DNA of 6,902 nucleotides from Alphaproteobacteria bacterium (GCA_024277955.1 JAJRUE010000295.1:1-6902); one strand, 5' to 3'; positions 1-5,331 are shown, numbered from the stretch's first letter. The notes: a model not told the origin generated them from the letters alone. Translations and numbers: made by a program.

Positions 1-127
1 ATTGCACAAAGGCGGCCCAGTGGCCGTTACCTTCGACGATATCGATCAGGAACGGGAAAAACATCGTCGCCCCGAGGGTGACGATCAGCAGGCCGATGAA
101 ATATCCCACGGGGCGAAGGTCAAACAT
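1..127 (-). CDS. trkH: TrkH-family potassium uptake protein, N-terminal fragment (cut by window edge)
   Basis: Reading leftwards from an ATG at 125-127, 42 codons are visible before the window ends. The peptide begins MFDLRPVGYFIGLLIVTLGA and continues through a second hydrophobic stretch (TMFFPFLIDIV) to EGNGHWAAF. This opening, with DLRPVG, a first membrane helix and an acidic EGNGHW turn, is what I recognise as the start of alphaproteobacterial TrkH, the ion-conducting membrane subunit of the Trk potassium uptake system, which works with the NAD-binding protein TrkA. Only about the first tenth of a protein usually near 480-510 residues is seen, so no selectivity-filter loop can be checked. 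There is no clear Shine-Dalgarno sequence before the ATG. The gene lies 137 bases after the folE2 stop, with strong hairpins between them, so separate transcription is likely. Another polytopic membrane protein is possible but less likely. Confidence 0.72.
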   Translation of the reverse strand, partial: MFDLRPVGYFIGLLIVTLGATMFFPFLIDIVEGNGHWAAFVQ

Positions 128-201
128 GGGCGCAAGGCTTGGCGGGGTGCGGGGGCGGTGTCAAGCCGCTCTTTGGGCTGTGCGCGGCAGGCGCGCTCGA
201 G

Positions 202-233
202 GGGGGGCTGCCTGCCCCCCGCCCTTGCGGGCG
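202..233 (-). terminator. Pair of overlapping GC-rich hairpins between folE2 and trkH
   Basis: Two inverted repeats lie back to back. In plus-strand coordinates the first pairs GGGGGGC at 202-208 with GCCCCCC at 214-220 across a 5-base loop. The second pairs CGCCC at 220-224 with GGGCG at 229-233 across a 4-base loop, which reads GCAA on the minus (transcribed) strand and so resembles a GNRA tetraloop. They follow the folE2 stop in the direction of transcription, just after the 24-base element at 240-263. No U-tract follows, so this is not a classical intrinsic terminator. It may act as an RNA 3'-end stabiliser or as part of a Rho-dependent end. The stems are seen in the sequence; the role is inferred. 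Confidence 0.4.
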
Positions 234-239
234 CCCCCC

Positions 240-263
240 GGGGATATTTTCGGACAGAAGAAG
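240..263 (-). repeat. 24-base post-gene element, copy A (after folE2)
   Basis: On the plus strand the element starts GGGGATATTTTC and ends CAGAAGAAG. Its exact reverse complement occurs at 3629-3652, with 24 of 24 bases matching and no similarity in the flanks. Read in the direction of folE2 transcription it begins CTTCTTCTGTCC one base after the stop codon and is followed by GC-rich hairpins. The AT-rich core stands out in an otherwise very GC-rich intergenic region. From memory, close relatives of this motif are common downstream of genes in Rhodobacterales genomes, but I cannot verify that here. It is probably a transcript 3'-end or dispersed intergenic element; no function is demonstrated. 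Confidence 0.75.
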
Positions 264-264
264 C

Positions 265-1368
265 TCAGCCGACGTGGAACAGGGTGGAAAACAGTTTCGG
301 ATCCAGGCTTTCGTCGGCGAAGGTGTCGCCTTCGGTGAGGATCGAGACCGCATCGTGGCTGTGCAGGCTTTCCTGGTGGCTGGCGATGATGCGGAAGTCG
401 CCCACGCGCGGATCGTTCTGCAGGGCTTCGGAAAACAGCCGGGCCGCGTCTTCGACGAAGATCGGGTGGGCCGCGTTCAGTTCGGCGAACGCCTGTTCGT
501 CTTCGCGTTTCACCATGACCTGGGTTTCGGTGGGCACCGCGGCGCGGCAATGGTCGATCAGGTCTTCGAACCACAGGCAGGGCCCGTCGCAATCCATCAC
601 CGCCGAAATGCGCGCAACCGAGCGCTGCGAATGCGGGGTCGCCAGCTGGCCGCGCTGCTGGCGGGCGTGTTCCGAGAGCTCCAGCGAACACGGGCAGGTC
701 GAGGAATAGACATAGTCCAGGTGGATGATCTTCTTGCGCACCCCCTGGGTTTCCACCAGTTCCAGCGCGATGTCGTAATACTGAAAGCCGCTGAGCCCCG
801 AGCGCAGCGAGCCCATGCGCACCGGGAAGGAAAAGCGCATCATGATGCGGGCATCGAAACTGTCGAGGTCGCTCTTGTAGGCGTCCAGCGCGGTTTCGAT
901 CACGTCAAACGAAAAGGTCTTTTCGGCGTAGCGGTAGAACGACCGCATGATCCGCGACATGTTGATGCCCTTCTTGCCGGCATCCAGGCTGACGGTGCCG
1001 GTGACCGAGGTTTCCAGCGTCACGTCGCCGCCGTCGCGGGTGTGAAAGCGGATCGGCAGGCGGAAATTGGAAATGCCGACATGTTCGATATGGCGCTTGG
1101 CGCCCTTGATCAGGCTTTCCGGGCCGTTCTGCAGGTCGGGCAGCGAGGCGCGATAGGCTTCGTCCACCTCGAATTCCTCGGGGTAAGCGCGCATCAGGGC
1201 CGGGTAGTTGCCCAGTTCGTGGCCCGGCAGCAGGCGGGCGATGTTGGGGTGCAGATCGGCGATTTCCGTGGGCGTTGCGGTTTCGGCCCAGGTTTTCAGC
1301 GTTTCAAGCGCGGCTTCGGCGGCCGCGCGTTCGGGGGCGGGTCGCGCCTTGCCGGACTGGATGTTCAT
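265..1368 (-). CDS. folE2: GTP cyclohydrolase FolE2 (GTP cyclohydrolase IB), 367 aa
   Basis: Converts GTP to 7,8-dihydroneopterin triphosphate in the cytoplasm, the first step towards tetrahydrofolate and, in bacteria that make it, queuosine. It belongs to the type IB family, which replaces the zinc-dependent FolE and can use other divalent metals. Family landmarks are DLHPNIARLLPGH (residues 38-50), VGISNFRLPI (97-106), STCPCS (223-228, the conserved cysteine region), ATPHSQRS (243-250) and FVEDAAR (304-310). Cys225 or Cys227, His246 and Glu306 are candidate metal or active-site residues by family resemblance. The length suits the longer proteobacterial form. The ATG at 1366-1368 is chosen because AGGGGGGA precedes it by about 7 bases; the upstream in-frame extension is arginine-rich and unlike the family. 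It lies 97 bases after metZ on the same strand, with a hairpin and a candidate promoter in the gap. I saw no Zur-like palindrome upstream, though some folE2 genes are zinc-regulated. Confidence 0.95.
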   Translation of the reverse strand: MNIQSGKARPAPERAAAEAALETLKTWAETATPTEIADLHPNIARLLPGHELGNYPALMRAYPEEFEVDEAYRASLPDLQNGPESLIKGAKRHIEHVGISNFRLPIRFHTRDGGDVTLETSVTGTVSLDAGKKGINMSRIMRSFYRYAEKTFSFDVIETALDAYKSDLDSFDARIMMRFSFPVRMGSLRSGLSGFQYYDIALELVETQGVRKKIIHLDYVYSSTCPCSLELSEHARQQRGQLATPHSQRSVARISAVMDCDGPCLWFEDLIDHCRAAVPTETQVMVKREDEQAFAELNAAHPIFVEDAARLFSEALQNDPRVGDFRIIASHQESLHSHDAVSILTEGDTFADESLDPKLFSTLFHVG

Positions 1369-1402
1369 CGGGTGGTCCCCCCTGTGGTCTGTTCGCCGGT
1401 CC

Positions 1403-1431
1403 AACTTAGGCGCTTTGGCACGCGATTCCAA
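1403..1431 (-). promoter_or_regulatory. Candidate sigma70-type promoter for folE2
   Basis: On the minus strand a TTGGAA box (1426-1431) is followed after exactly 17 bases by TAAGTT (1403-1408), placing a start site near 1396 and giving a leader of about 28 bases before the folE2 ATG. The match to TTGACA/TATAAT is moderate (4 of 6 and 3 of 6), so spacing and position carry most of the weight. It lies just downstream of the hairpin that follows metZ, which fits independent initiation of folE2. Confidence 0.35.
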
Positions 1432-1436
1432 ATCCC

Positions 1437-1464
1437 GCGCGCAAGATCGCGACCTTTTGCGCGC
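1437..1464 (-). terminator. Hairpin immediately after metZ stop codon
   Basis: GCGCGCAA at 1437-1444 and TTGCGCGC at 1457-1464 form a perfect 8-bp stem around a 12-base loop, beginning one base beyond the metZ stop codon. On the transcribed strand the stem is followed by GGGATTT, so only a short U run is present. This could be a weak intrinsic terminator or a 3'-end stabiliser. It separates metZ from the candidate folE2 promoter, but read-through into folE2 remains possible. Confidence 0.42.
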
Positions 1465-1465
1465 C

Positions 1466-2647
1466 TCAGGCGGCGTCGAGCGCCTGCAGCACATCGCCGA
1501 TCAGGTCGTCGCCATCTTCCAGCCCCAGCGAGATGCGCACCAGCCCCGGCGTGATCCCCAGCAGGGCCTTCTGATCGTCCGGCAGGCGCTGGTGGGTGGT
1601 GGTGGCGGGATGGGTGACGATCGACTTGGCATCGGCGAAATTGTTAGAAATCGTGAATATTTCCAAGGCGTTGAGGAACCGGAACGCGGCATCCTTGCCG
1701 CCCTTCAGGTCGATCGCCAGGACGGTGCCGCCGGCCTCCATCTGGGCGCGGGCCAGCGCGTGCTGCGGGTGGCTCGGATGGTGCGGGTAAAGCATCCGCG
1801 CCAGCTTTTCATGGCCGGCCAGCGCCTCGGCCAGCGCTGTGGCGGTGGCGGTCTGGGCGCGCACCCGCAAATCCAGCGTTTCCAGCGATTTCAGCATCAC
1901 CCAGGCGTTGAACGGGCTGAGCGCGCCGCCGGTGTGCTTGGCATAGGGTTCGATCGTGCCGCGGATCAGATCGCGCGCGCCCAGCACCACGCCGCCCAGG
2001 CAGCGCCCCTGCCCGTCGACGTGCTTGGTGGTGGAATAGACCACCAGATCGGCGCCGCATTCCAGCGCGTAGGAATAGAGCGGCGTGGCAAAGGCGTTGT
2101 CGACGATCACCCGCGCCCCCACCCCGTGCGCCATCTCGCAAACCGCAGCCAGATCAATGACTTCCAGCGTCGGGTTTGAGATGCTTTCCAGAAACACCAC
2201 CGCCGTGTCGGGCCGCAGCGCCGCGCGCCAGGCCCCCAGGTCGGTGCCATCGACAAAGCTCACCTCGACCCCGAAGCGCGTCAGCACCGTGCCCAGGATG
2301 TATTCGCACGATCCAAAGAGCGCGCGCGACGCGACCACGTGATCCCCCGCTTTCAGCAGCGCCATCAGCGCCACGTTCACCGCCGCCATGCCGGATGCGG
2401 TGGCAAAGGCATCCTCGGACCCTTCGAGCGCACTGATACGGTCTTCGAACATGCGCACCGTCGGGTTTCCGTAGCGGGCGTAGATGAATTCGTCTTCGCC
2501 GGCCTCGATGAACCGCGCCTCGGCCGCTTCGGCGCTGTCATAAACGAACCCCTGGGTGAGAAAGATCGCCTCGCTCACCTCGCCATACTGGCTGCGCCGC
2601 GTCCCGGCATGCACCATTTTCGTGCGCTTTTTCCAAGTATTGCCCAT
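1466..2647 (-). CDS. metZ: O-succinylhomoserine sulfhydrylase MetZ, PLP-dependent, 393 aa
   Basis: A cytoplasmic enzyme of the Cys/Met-metabolism PLP family that makes homocysteine directly from an activated homoserine (O-succinyl-, possibly O-acetylhomoserine) and sulfide, bypassing cystathionine. Visible landmarks are YARYGNPT (residues 56-63), the ATASGMAAV cofactor region (82-90), ESISNPTLEV (154-163), the PLP-phenol aspartate in VDNAFATP (182-189), and the Schiff-base lysine Lys208 in YSTTKHVDGQGR. TRF and ISNNFADAKS(342)-type features and the C-terminal RISLGLED (371-378) also fit. The length is normal. The ATG at 2645-2647 is preferred over one 21 bases upstream because AAAGGAGG (2655-2662) sits 7 bases before it, while the upstream ATG directly abuts a terminator U-tract. 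The SAM-II riboswitch upstream supports a role in methionine synthesis. Cystathionine gamma-synthase/lyase relatives are the main alternative; the exact acyl-homoserine substrate is inferred. Confidence 0.93.
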   Translation of the reverse strand: MGNTWKKRTKMVHAGTRRSQYGEVSEAIFLTQGFVYDSAEAAEARFIEAGEDEFIYARYGNPTVRMFEDRISALEGSEDAFATASGMAAVNVALMALLKAGDHVVASRALFGSCEYILGTVLTRFGVEVSFVDGTDLGAWRAALRPDTAVVFLESISNPTLEVIDLAAVCEMAHGVGARVIVDNAFATPLYSYALECGADLVVYSTTKHVDGQGRCLGGVVLGARDLIRGTIEPYAKHTGGALSPFNAWVMLKSLETLDLRVRAQTATATALAEALAGHEKLARMLYPHHPSHPQHALARAQMEAGGTVLAIDLKGGKDAAFRFLNALEIFTISNNFADAKSIVTHPATTTHQRLPDDQKALLGITPGLVRISLGLEDGDDLIGDVLQALDAA

Positions 2648-2669
2648 TGCCGCGCCTCCTTTGCGCATG

Positions 2670-2708
2670 AAAAAACCCCCGGGCCACGTCAGAGCGTCGG
2701 GGGATTTT
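2670..2708 (-). terminator. Intrinsic terminator in the metZ leader (riboswitch expression platform)
   Basis: On the minus strand CCCCCG (2698-2703) can pair with CGGGGG (2676-2681), directly followed by six U residues (2670-2675). AAAA before the stem (2705-2708) can pair with part of the U-tract. The 16-base loop contains ACGTGGCCC (2681-2689), a perfect complement of 2736-2744, which overlaps the 3' strand of the aptamer's P1 helix. A small competing hairpin, GGG-AAAAT-CCC (2701-2711), would occupy the terminator's 5' strand. The layout is typical of a SAM-off attenuator: SAM holds P1 and the terminator forms; without SAM the 9-bp alternative helix can form and transcription continues into metZ. 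The pairing is visible; the switching direction is inferred. Confidence 0.75.
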
Positions 2709-2714
2709 CCCTGA

Positions 2715-2769
2715 CCTCTTTAGCGGTGATGTTTAACGTGGCCCGCAATCCGGTGAACAAATCGCCACG
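2715..2769 (-). promoter_or_regulatory. SAM-II riboswitch aptamer controlling metZ
   Basis: Read on the minus strand, the segments of the SAM-II class (Rfam SAM_alpha) occur in order. They are P1 5' strand CGTGGC (2764-2769), GATTTG directly after it, ACCGGATTGC, P1 3' strand GCCACG (2737-2742), TTAAA, and GCTAAAGAGG (2715-2724). This matches the class's compact H-type pseudoknot, in which the 3' AAAGAGG strand folds back into the P1 loop to enclose S-adenosylmethionine. P1 is a perfect 6-bp helix and the aptamer is about 55 nt, the usual size. It sits at the very start of the metZ transcript and before an intrinsic terminator. SAM-II is known upstream of metA, metX and metZ-type genes in alphaproteobacteria, so the location is as expected. 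The assignment comes from recalled consensus, not from a covariance search. Confidence 0.88.
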
Positions 2770-2777
2770 ACAATCCG

Positions 2778-2806
2778 GCGATACTCTCATTCCGGGCGAC
2801 GGTCAA
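2778..2806 (-). promoter_or_regulatory. Sigma70-type promoter for the metZ leader
   Basis: On the minus strand TTGACC (2801-2806) is separated by exactly 17 bases from TATCGC (2778-2783). The predicted start, near 2771, falls one or two bases before the SAM-II aptamer, which supports the call. The resulting leader is about 124 bases before the metZ start codon. The -35 box is a 5 of 6 match; the -10 box is weaker, as is common in GC-rich alphaproteobacteria. Confidence 0.65.
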
Positions 2807-2880
2807 CCGCGATGCGATATTTGGCCTTGCAACCGCCGGCGCGATCGCCATCACTTGCACAAACCTTCAGGAGCCCGCCC

Positions 2881-3600
2881 ATGACCGCCCGCGCCCCCGC
2901 CCCCATCGACCTCTACTACTGGCCCACGCCCAACGGCAAAAAGATCAGCATCGCGCTGGAAGAGCTGGGCCTGCCCTACACCGTGCACCTGGTGAACATC
3001 GGCGCCGGCGACCAGTTCAAGCCCGAGTTCCTCAGGATTTCCCCCAACAACAAGATGCCCGCGATCGTCGACCCTGACGGGCCGGACGGCGCGCCGATCC
3101 CGGTCTTCGAAAGCGGCGCGATCCTGCAATATCTGGCGCGCAAGACTGGCAAGCTCCATGGCCGGAACGAACGCGAACGGGTGGCCGTGGAACAATGGCT
3201 GATGTGGCAGATGGGCGGGCTGGGGCCGATGGCGGGCCAGGCGCATCACTTCCTGAAATACGCGCCCTCGATGGACCCGCCCCAGGATATTCCCTACGCC
3301 AAGGACCGCTACCGCAACGAGGTGGCGCGCCTTTACCGGGTGCTCGACACCCAGCTGGCCGGAAACGAATTCGTCGCCGGCGATTTCCTGTCGATCGCCG
3401 ATATCGCGATCTGGCCCTGGGCGGTGGGCTGGAAGGACAAGGAACAGACGCTCGACGACAAGCCCAACGTCGCCCGCTGGCTCGACCAGCTCGCCGCCCG
3501 CCCGGCCTTCGAACGCGGCACGGCGCTGGCCGCCGACAAGCGCTCTGACCTCAAGACCGACCGCAGGGCCCAGGAAATCCTGTTCGGCAGACAGGGCTGA
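2881..3600 (+). CDS. Glutathione S-transferase family protein, YfcG/YghU-like (Nu class), 239 aa
   Basis: A soluble two-domain GST. The N-terminal thioredoxin-fold half holds YYWPTPNGKK (residues 12-21), KPEFLRISPNNKMPAIVD (47-64, with the cis-proline at Pro60) and the glutathione-binding FESGAILQYLA (76-86). The C-terminal helical half holds QWLMWQMGGLGPMAGQ (105-120) and the GST fold motif FLSIADIAIWPW (169-180). The TPNG motif with Thr16 and Asn18, and the GGLGPM block, resemble E. coli YfcG, which acts as a glutathione-dependent disulfide-bond oxidoreductase rather than a classical conjugating GST; the physiological substrate here is unknown. The ATG at 2881 is chosen because CAGGAG (2868-2873) precedes it by 7 bases; an in-frame ATG at 2812 lacks such a site and overlaps the divergent metZ promoter region. 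It is transcribed away from metZ across a 233-base gap and converges on yciB. No convincing promoter of its own was found. Confidence 0.9.
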   Translation: MTARAPAPIDLYYWPTPNGKKISIALEELGLPYTVHLVNIGAGDQFKPEFLRISPNNKMPAIVDPDGPDGAPIPVFESGAILQYLARKTGKLHGRNERERVAVEQWLMWQMGGLGPMAGQAHHFLKYAPSMDPPQDIPYAKDRYRNEVARLYRVLDTQLAGNEFVAGDFLSIADIAIWPWAVGWKDKEQTLDDKPNVARWLDQLAARPAFERGTALAADKRSDLKTDRRAQEILFGRQG

Positions 3601-3628
3601 ACCCGCCCCGGAAATCCCGCCGCCCCAT

Positions 3629-3652
3629 CTTCTTCTGTCCGAAAATATCCCC
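3629..3652 (+). repeat. 24-base post-gene element, copy B (after the GST gene)
   Basis: Identical over 24 bases to the reverse complement of 240-263. Read in the direction of GST transcription it begins CTTCTTCTGTCC 28 bases after the stop codon and ends in AAAATATCCCC, followed 18 bases later by a GC hairpin (3671-3688). Both copies therefore lie after a gene, in the same orientation relative to that gene, and upstream of GC-rich stems. Here the element lies in a convergent junction, so it could serve either neighbour. Confidence 0.75.
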
Positions 3653-3670
3653 GCCGGAGGCATGAAATCC

Positions 3671-3688
3671 CGCGCCCGCTAGGGCGCG
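3671..3688. terminator. GC hairpin at the GST / yciB convergent junction
   Basis: CGCGCCC (3671-3677) and GGGCGCG (3682-3688) form a perfect 7-bp stem with a 4-base loop. The stem begins one base beyond the yciB stop codon on the minus strand and is followed there by GGATTTC, a weak U run. It could end or protect the 3' ends of yciB and of the GST transcript. The lack of a real U-tract keeps confidence modest. Confidence 0.45.
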
Positions 3689-3689
3689 C

Positions 3690-4319
3690 TCAGCCCTCGC
3701 CGCGGCCGCCATCGCCGTCTTCCGGGTCCGCATCCGGCGAATATTGCACCAGCAAATTCCCCTGGGTCATGAAGAACACGAAAATCGCCGCGGTCAGCCC
3801 GAAGGTCTTGAAATTCACCCAGGCGTCGGTGGACATGGTGCGCCAGATGAATTCGTTGAGCACCGCCAGCGCGAAAAAGAAAACGGTGATCCGCCGGGTC
3901 AGGATGATCCAGCCCTCGGGTTTGAGCGGCATCACCTCGCCCATCATGTATTCCAGGTAGGACTTGCCGCGCATCAGCCCCACCGCCAGCGTACCGCCCG
4001 AGGCCAGGTAAAGGATCGTCGGCTTCATCTTGAAAAAGCTCTCGTCGTTGAAAAAGATCGTGAGCGAGCCGAAGACGACCACCACCACCAGCGTGAAGAT
4101 CTGCATCCGCGCCAGCTTTCCGGTCATCCGGTAGAGCATCCAGGTGGACAGCGCGATCAGCGGGATGAAGATCGCCGTAACCACGATAAAGCCCGAATAG
4201 TCGGTGCCAAGGATATTGAACGTCTTGTCGCGCAGCCGGATGTACAGGATGAAGAACACCAGCACCGGGCCAAGTTCCAGCGCCAGCTTGGTGATGGGCG
4301 AAATCTTTTTCTCGGACAT
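3690..4319 (-). CDS. yciB: Inner membrane septation protein A family, YciB/IspZ, 209 aa
   Basis: A polytopic inner membrane protein of the YciB (formerly IspZ) family, linked in enterobacteria and Shigella to septation, cell envelope synthesis and interaction with the division/elongation machinery; its biochemical activity is not known. The sequence has about five hydrophobic segments (roughly residues 15-28, 43-60, 73-90, 101-115, 144-158, with another at 173-186). Family motifs are LELGPVLVFF (14-23), FFNDESFFKMKPT (89-101) and NEFIWRTMSTDAWVNFK (155-171). The tail is acidic and low in complexity (ADPEDGDGGRGEG). The ATG at 4317-4319 follows an AGAAGGGG site by about 5 bases. It starts 14 bases after the EamA transporter stop codon, so the two are almost certainly one transcription unit. 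Length is slightly above the roughly 180 residues of E. coli YciB, owing to the tail. Confidence 0.92.
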   Translation of the reverse strand: MSEKKISPITKLALELGPVLVFFILYIRLRDKTFNILGTDYSGFIVVTAIFIPLIALSTWMLYRMTGKLARMQIFTLVVVVVFGSLTIFFNDESFFKMKPTILYLASGGTLAVGLMRGKSYLEYMMGEVMPLKPEGWIILTRRITVFFFALAVLNEFIWRTMSTDAWVNFKTFGLTAAIFVFFMTQGNLLVQYSPDADPEDGDGGRGEG

Positions 4320-4333
4320 GGGCACCCCTTCTT

Positions 4334-5236
4334 TCAGCCGCCTGTTTCCACGATCACGGCGCCAAGTGCAATCAACATCATCAACAGCAGCCGGAACCGG
4401 CCGACGCGCTCCTTCAGCACCAGCCAGCCGATCAGCGCGGCAAACACCGTCGAGGTTTCGCGCGACACCGCCGCTTCGCCGACCTTGTCCAGCCGGGTCG
4501 CCAGCATGATCGAACCAAAGCTCGCCAGCGCCACCAGCCCCCCCAGCACCCCGCGCGCCAGCAGAGGCCCCGGCGCCGGGCGCGGCAGCATCTGGCGCCA
4601 GCGCAGGTAGGCCGGCAGCGGCAGCGCGAAACCGTCGATGAAGAAGAACCACGCCAGAAAGGTGAACGGATCGGCGGTCGAGCGGATCCCGTAAGCGTCC
4701 CAGGTCGTGTAGACCGCCACGAAAGCGCCTGTCAGCACCGCCATCCCCAAGGCCGCCCCCAGCGTGTCGCGGTCCACCGTGACGTGGCGCAGGTTATAGG
4801 CCGCCAGCCCGAAGATGCCGCTGACCAGCGTGGCGACCCCCAGCCACTGGGTTGCGGAAAACACTTCGCCGAACAACAGCCCCGCGCCGATCACCGTGAA
4901 CACCGGACCCGAGCCGCGCACCACCGGATAGACCACCGTGTAGGCGCCGCGCGTATAGGCCAGCGCCTGGGTGATCTTGTAGCCGGTGTGGATCACGAAC
5001 GCCGCGGCAAAGATCGGCCACATGTGCGCTTCCGGCCAGGGCACCACGAACAGCGCGAACGGCGCCGCCATCAGCCCGTAGGAAAAGTCGATCACCCCGC
5101 GGCTCAGCCAGGGATCGTGCCGCCCCTTTTGCAGGGCGCCGAAAAACGCATGCAGCACCGCCGCCGTCAGCGCCAGCACCAGCGCCAGCGTGCGCCCGGC
5201 GTCCGTGCCTTCCAGCGATATCAGCCAGGCGCTCAT
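4334..5236 (-). CDS. EamA/DMT-superfamily membrane transporter, 300 aa
   Basis: A probable ten-helix inner membrane transporter of the drug/metabolite transporter superfamily, built from two EamA halves. The first half closes with ALAYTRGAYTVVYPVVRGSG then PVFTVIGAGLLFGE (residues 91-124). The second closes with ATRLDKVGEAAVSRE then TSTVFAALIGWLVLKERVG (246-279), the characteristic paired repeat ending in an acidic residue after a hydrophobic helix. A more polar central loop (184-192) and a short arginine-rich loop (210-228) separate helices in the second half. The substrate cannot be told from sequence. The ATG at 5234-5236 has no strong Shine-Dalgarno site; AAGG lies about 11 bases upstream, so start confidence is moderate. 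It precedes yciB by 14 bases. Upstream the MgtC-family gene runs the opposite way, and no convincing promoter was found for this gene in the C-rich gap. Confidence 0.9.
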   Translation of the reverse strand: MSAWLISLEGTDAGRTLALVLALTAAVLHAFFGALQKGRHDPWLSRGVIDFSYGLMAAPFALFVVPWPEAHMWPIFAAAFVIHTGYKITQALAYTRGAYTVVYPVVRGSGPVFTVIGAGLLFGEVFSATQWLGVATLVSGIFGLAAYNLRHVTVDRDTLGAALGMAVLTGAFVAVYTTWDAYGIRSTADPFTFLAWFFFIDGFALPLPAYLRWRQMLPRPAPGPLLARGVLGGLVALASFGSIMLATRLDKVGEAAVSRETSTVFAALIGWLVLKERVGRFRLLLMMLIALGAVIVETGG

Positions 5237-5256
5237 CGCGCGCCGCGCCTTGGGCA

Positions 5257-5331
5257 GAGGCGGGCCGGGCTGAGGCGGGCCGGTTGGGGGCGGGACGGTT
5301 GGGGGCGGGACGGGCGGGGGCGGCCTCGACA
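5257..5331 (+). repeat. G-rich 15-bp tandem repeat between the divergent EamA and MgtC genes
   Basis: Period-15 units run GAGGCGGGCCGGGCT (5257), GAGGCGGGCCGGTTG (5272), GGGGCGGGACGGTTG (5287), GGGGCGGGACGGGCG (5302), then a decayed half unit (5317). Neighbouring copies differ at up to three positions, and two 15-base stretches (5281-5295 and 5296-5310) are identical. The plus strand holds six runs of three or more G between 5286 and 5320 with loops of 1-6 bases, enough for a canonical intramolecular G-quadruplex. The minus strand is correspondingly C-rich. The region is non-coding and lies just upstream of, or overlaps, a candidate promoter for the MgtC gene. Confidence 0.8.

Noticed and set aside
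1369..1436. Zur box or other zinc-regulated operator before folE2
   Set aside because: No AT-rich palindrome of the Zur type is visible in the gap, so zinc control cannot be supported here.
139..1554. Long plus-strand open frame of 471 codons across folE2
   Set aside because: It is antisense to a clear FolE2, is rich in R, H, G and Q as expected from reversed GC-rich coding DNA, and contains no recognisable domain.
1208..2179. Plus-strand open frame of 323 codons across metZ
   Set aside because: Low-complexity antisense shadow of metZ; it has no family motif and no ribosome binding site that decides a start.
2648..2668. Upstream ATG at 2666-2668 for metZ
   Set aside because: It abuts the terminator U-tract and lacks a ribosome binding site, whereas AAAGGAGG lies 7 bases before the ATG at 2645-2647.
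2681..2744. Reading the 9-bp inverted repeat 2681-2689/2736-2744 as a protein operator or simple terminator stem
   Set aside because: The spacing of 46 bases and the SAM-II motifs around it explain it better as an alternative RNA helix of the riboswitch.
2812..2880. In-frame upstream ATG at 2812 for the GST gene
   Set aside because: The 23-residue extension (MRYLALQPPARS...) is not part of the GST fold and has no ribosome binding site; 2881 has one at ideal spacing.
2851..3663. Minus-strand open frame of 270 codons across the GST gene
   Set aside because: Antisense shadow with reversed-codon composition. Its supposed first codons lie in the 24-base repeat and hairpin region, and the opposite strand is a complete GST.
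3744..4610. Plus-strand open frame of 288 codons across yciB and the EamA gene
   Set aside because: It spans two genes of the other strand and is rich in H, Q, R and E; no motif is recognised.
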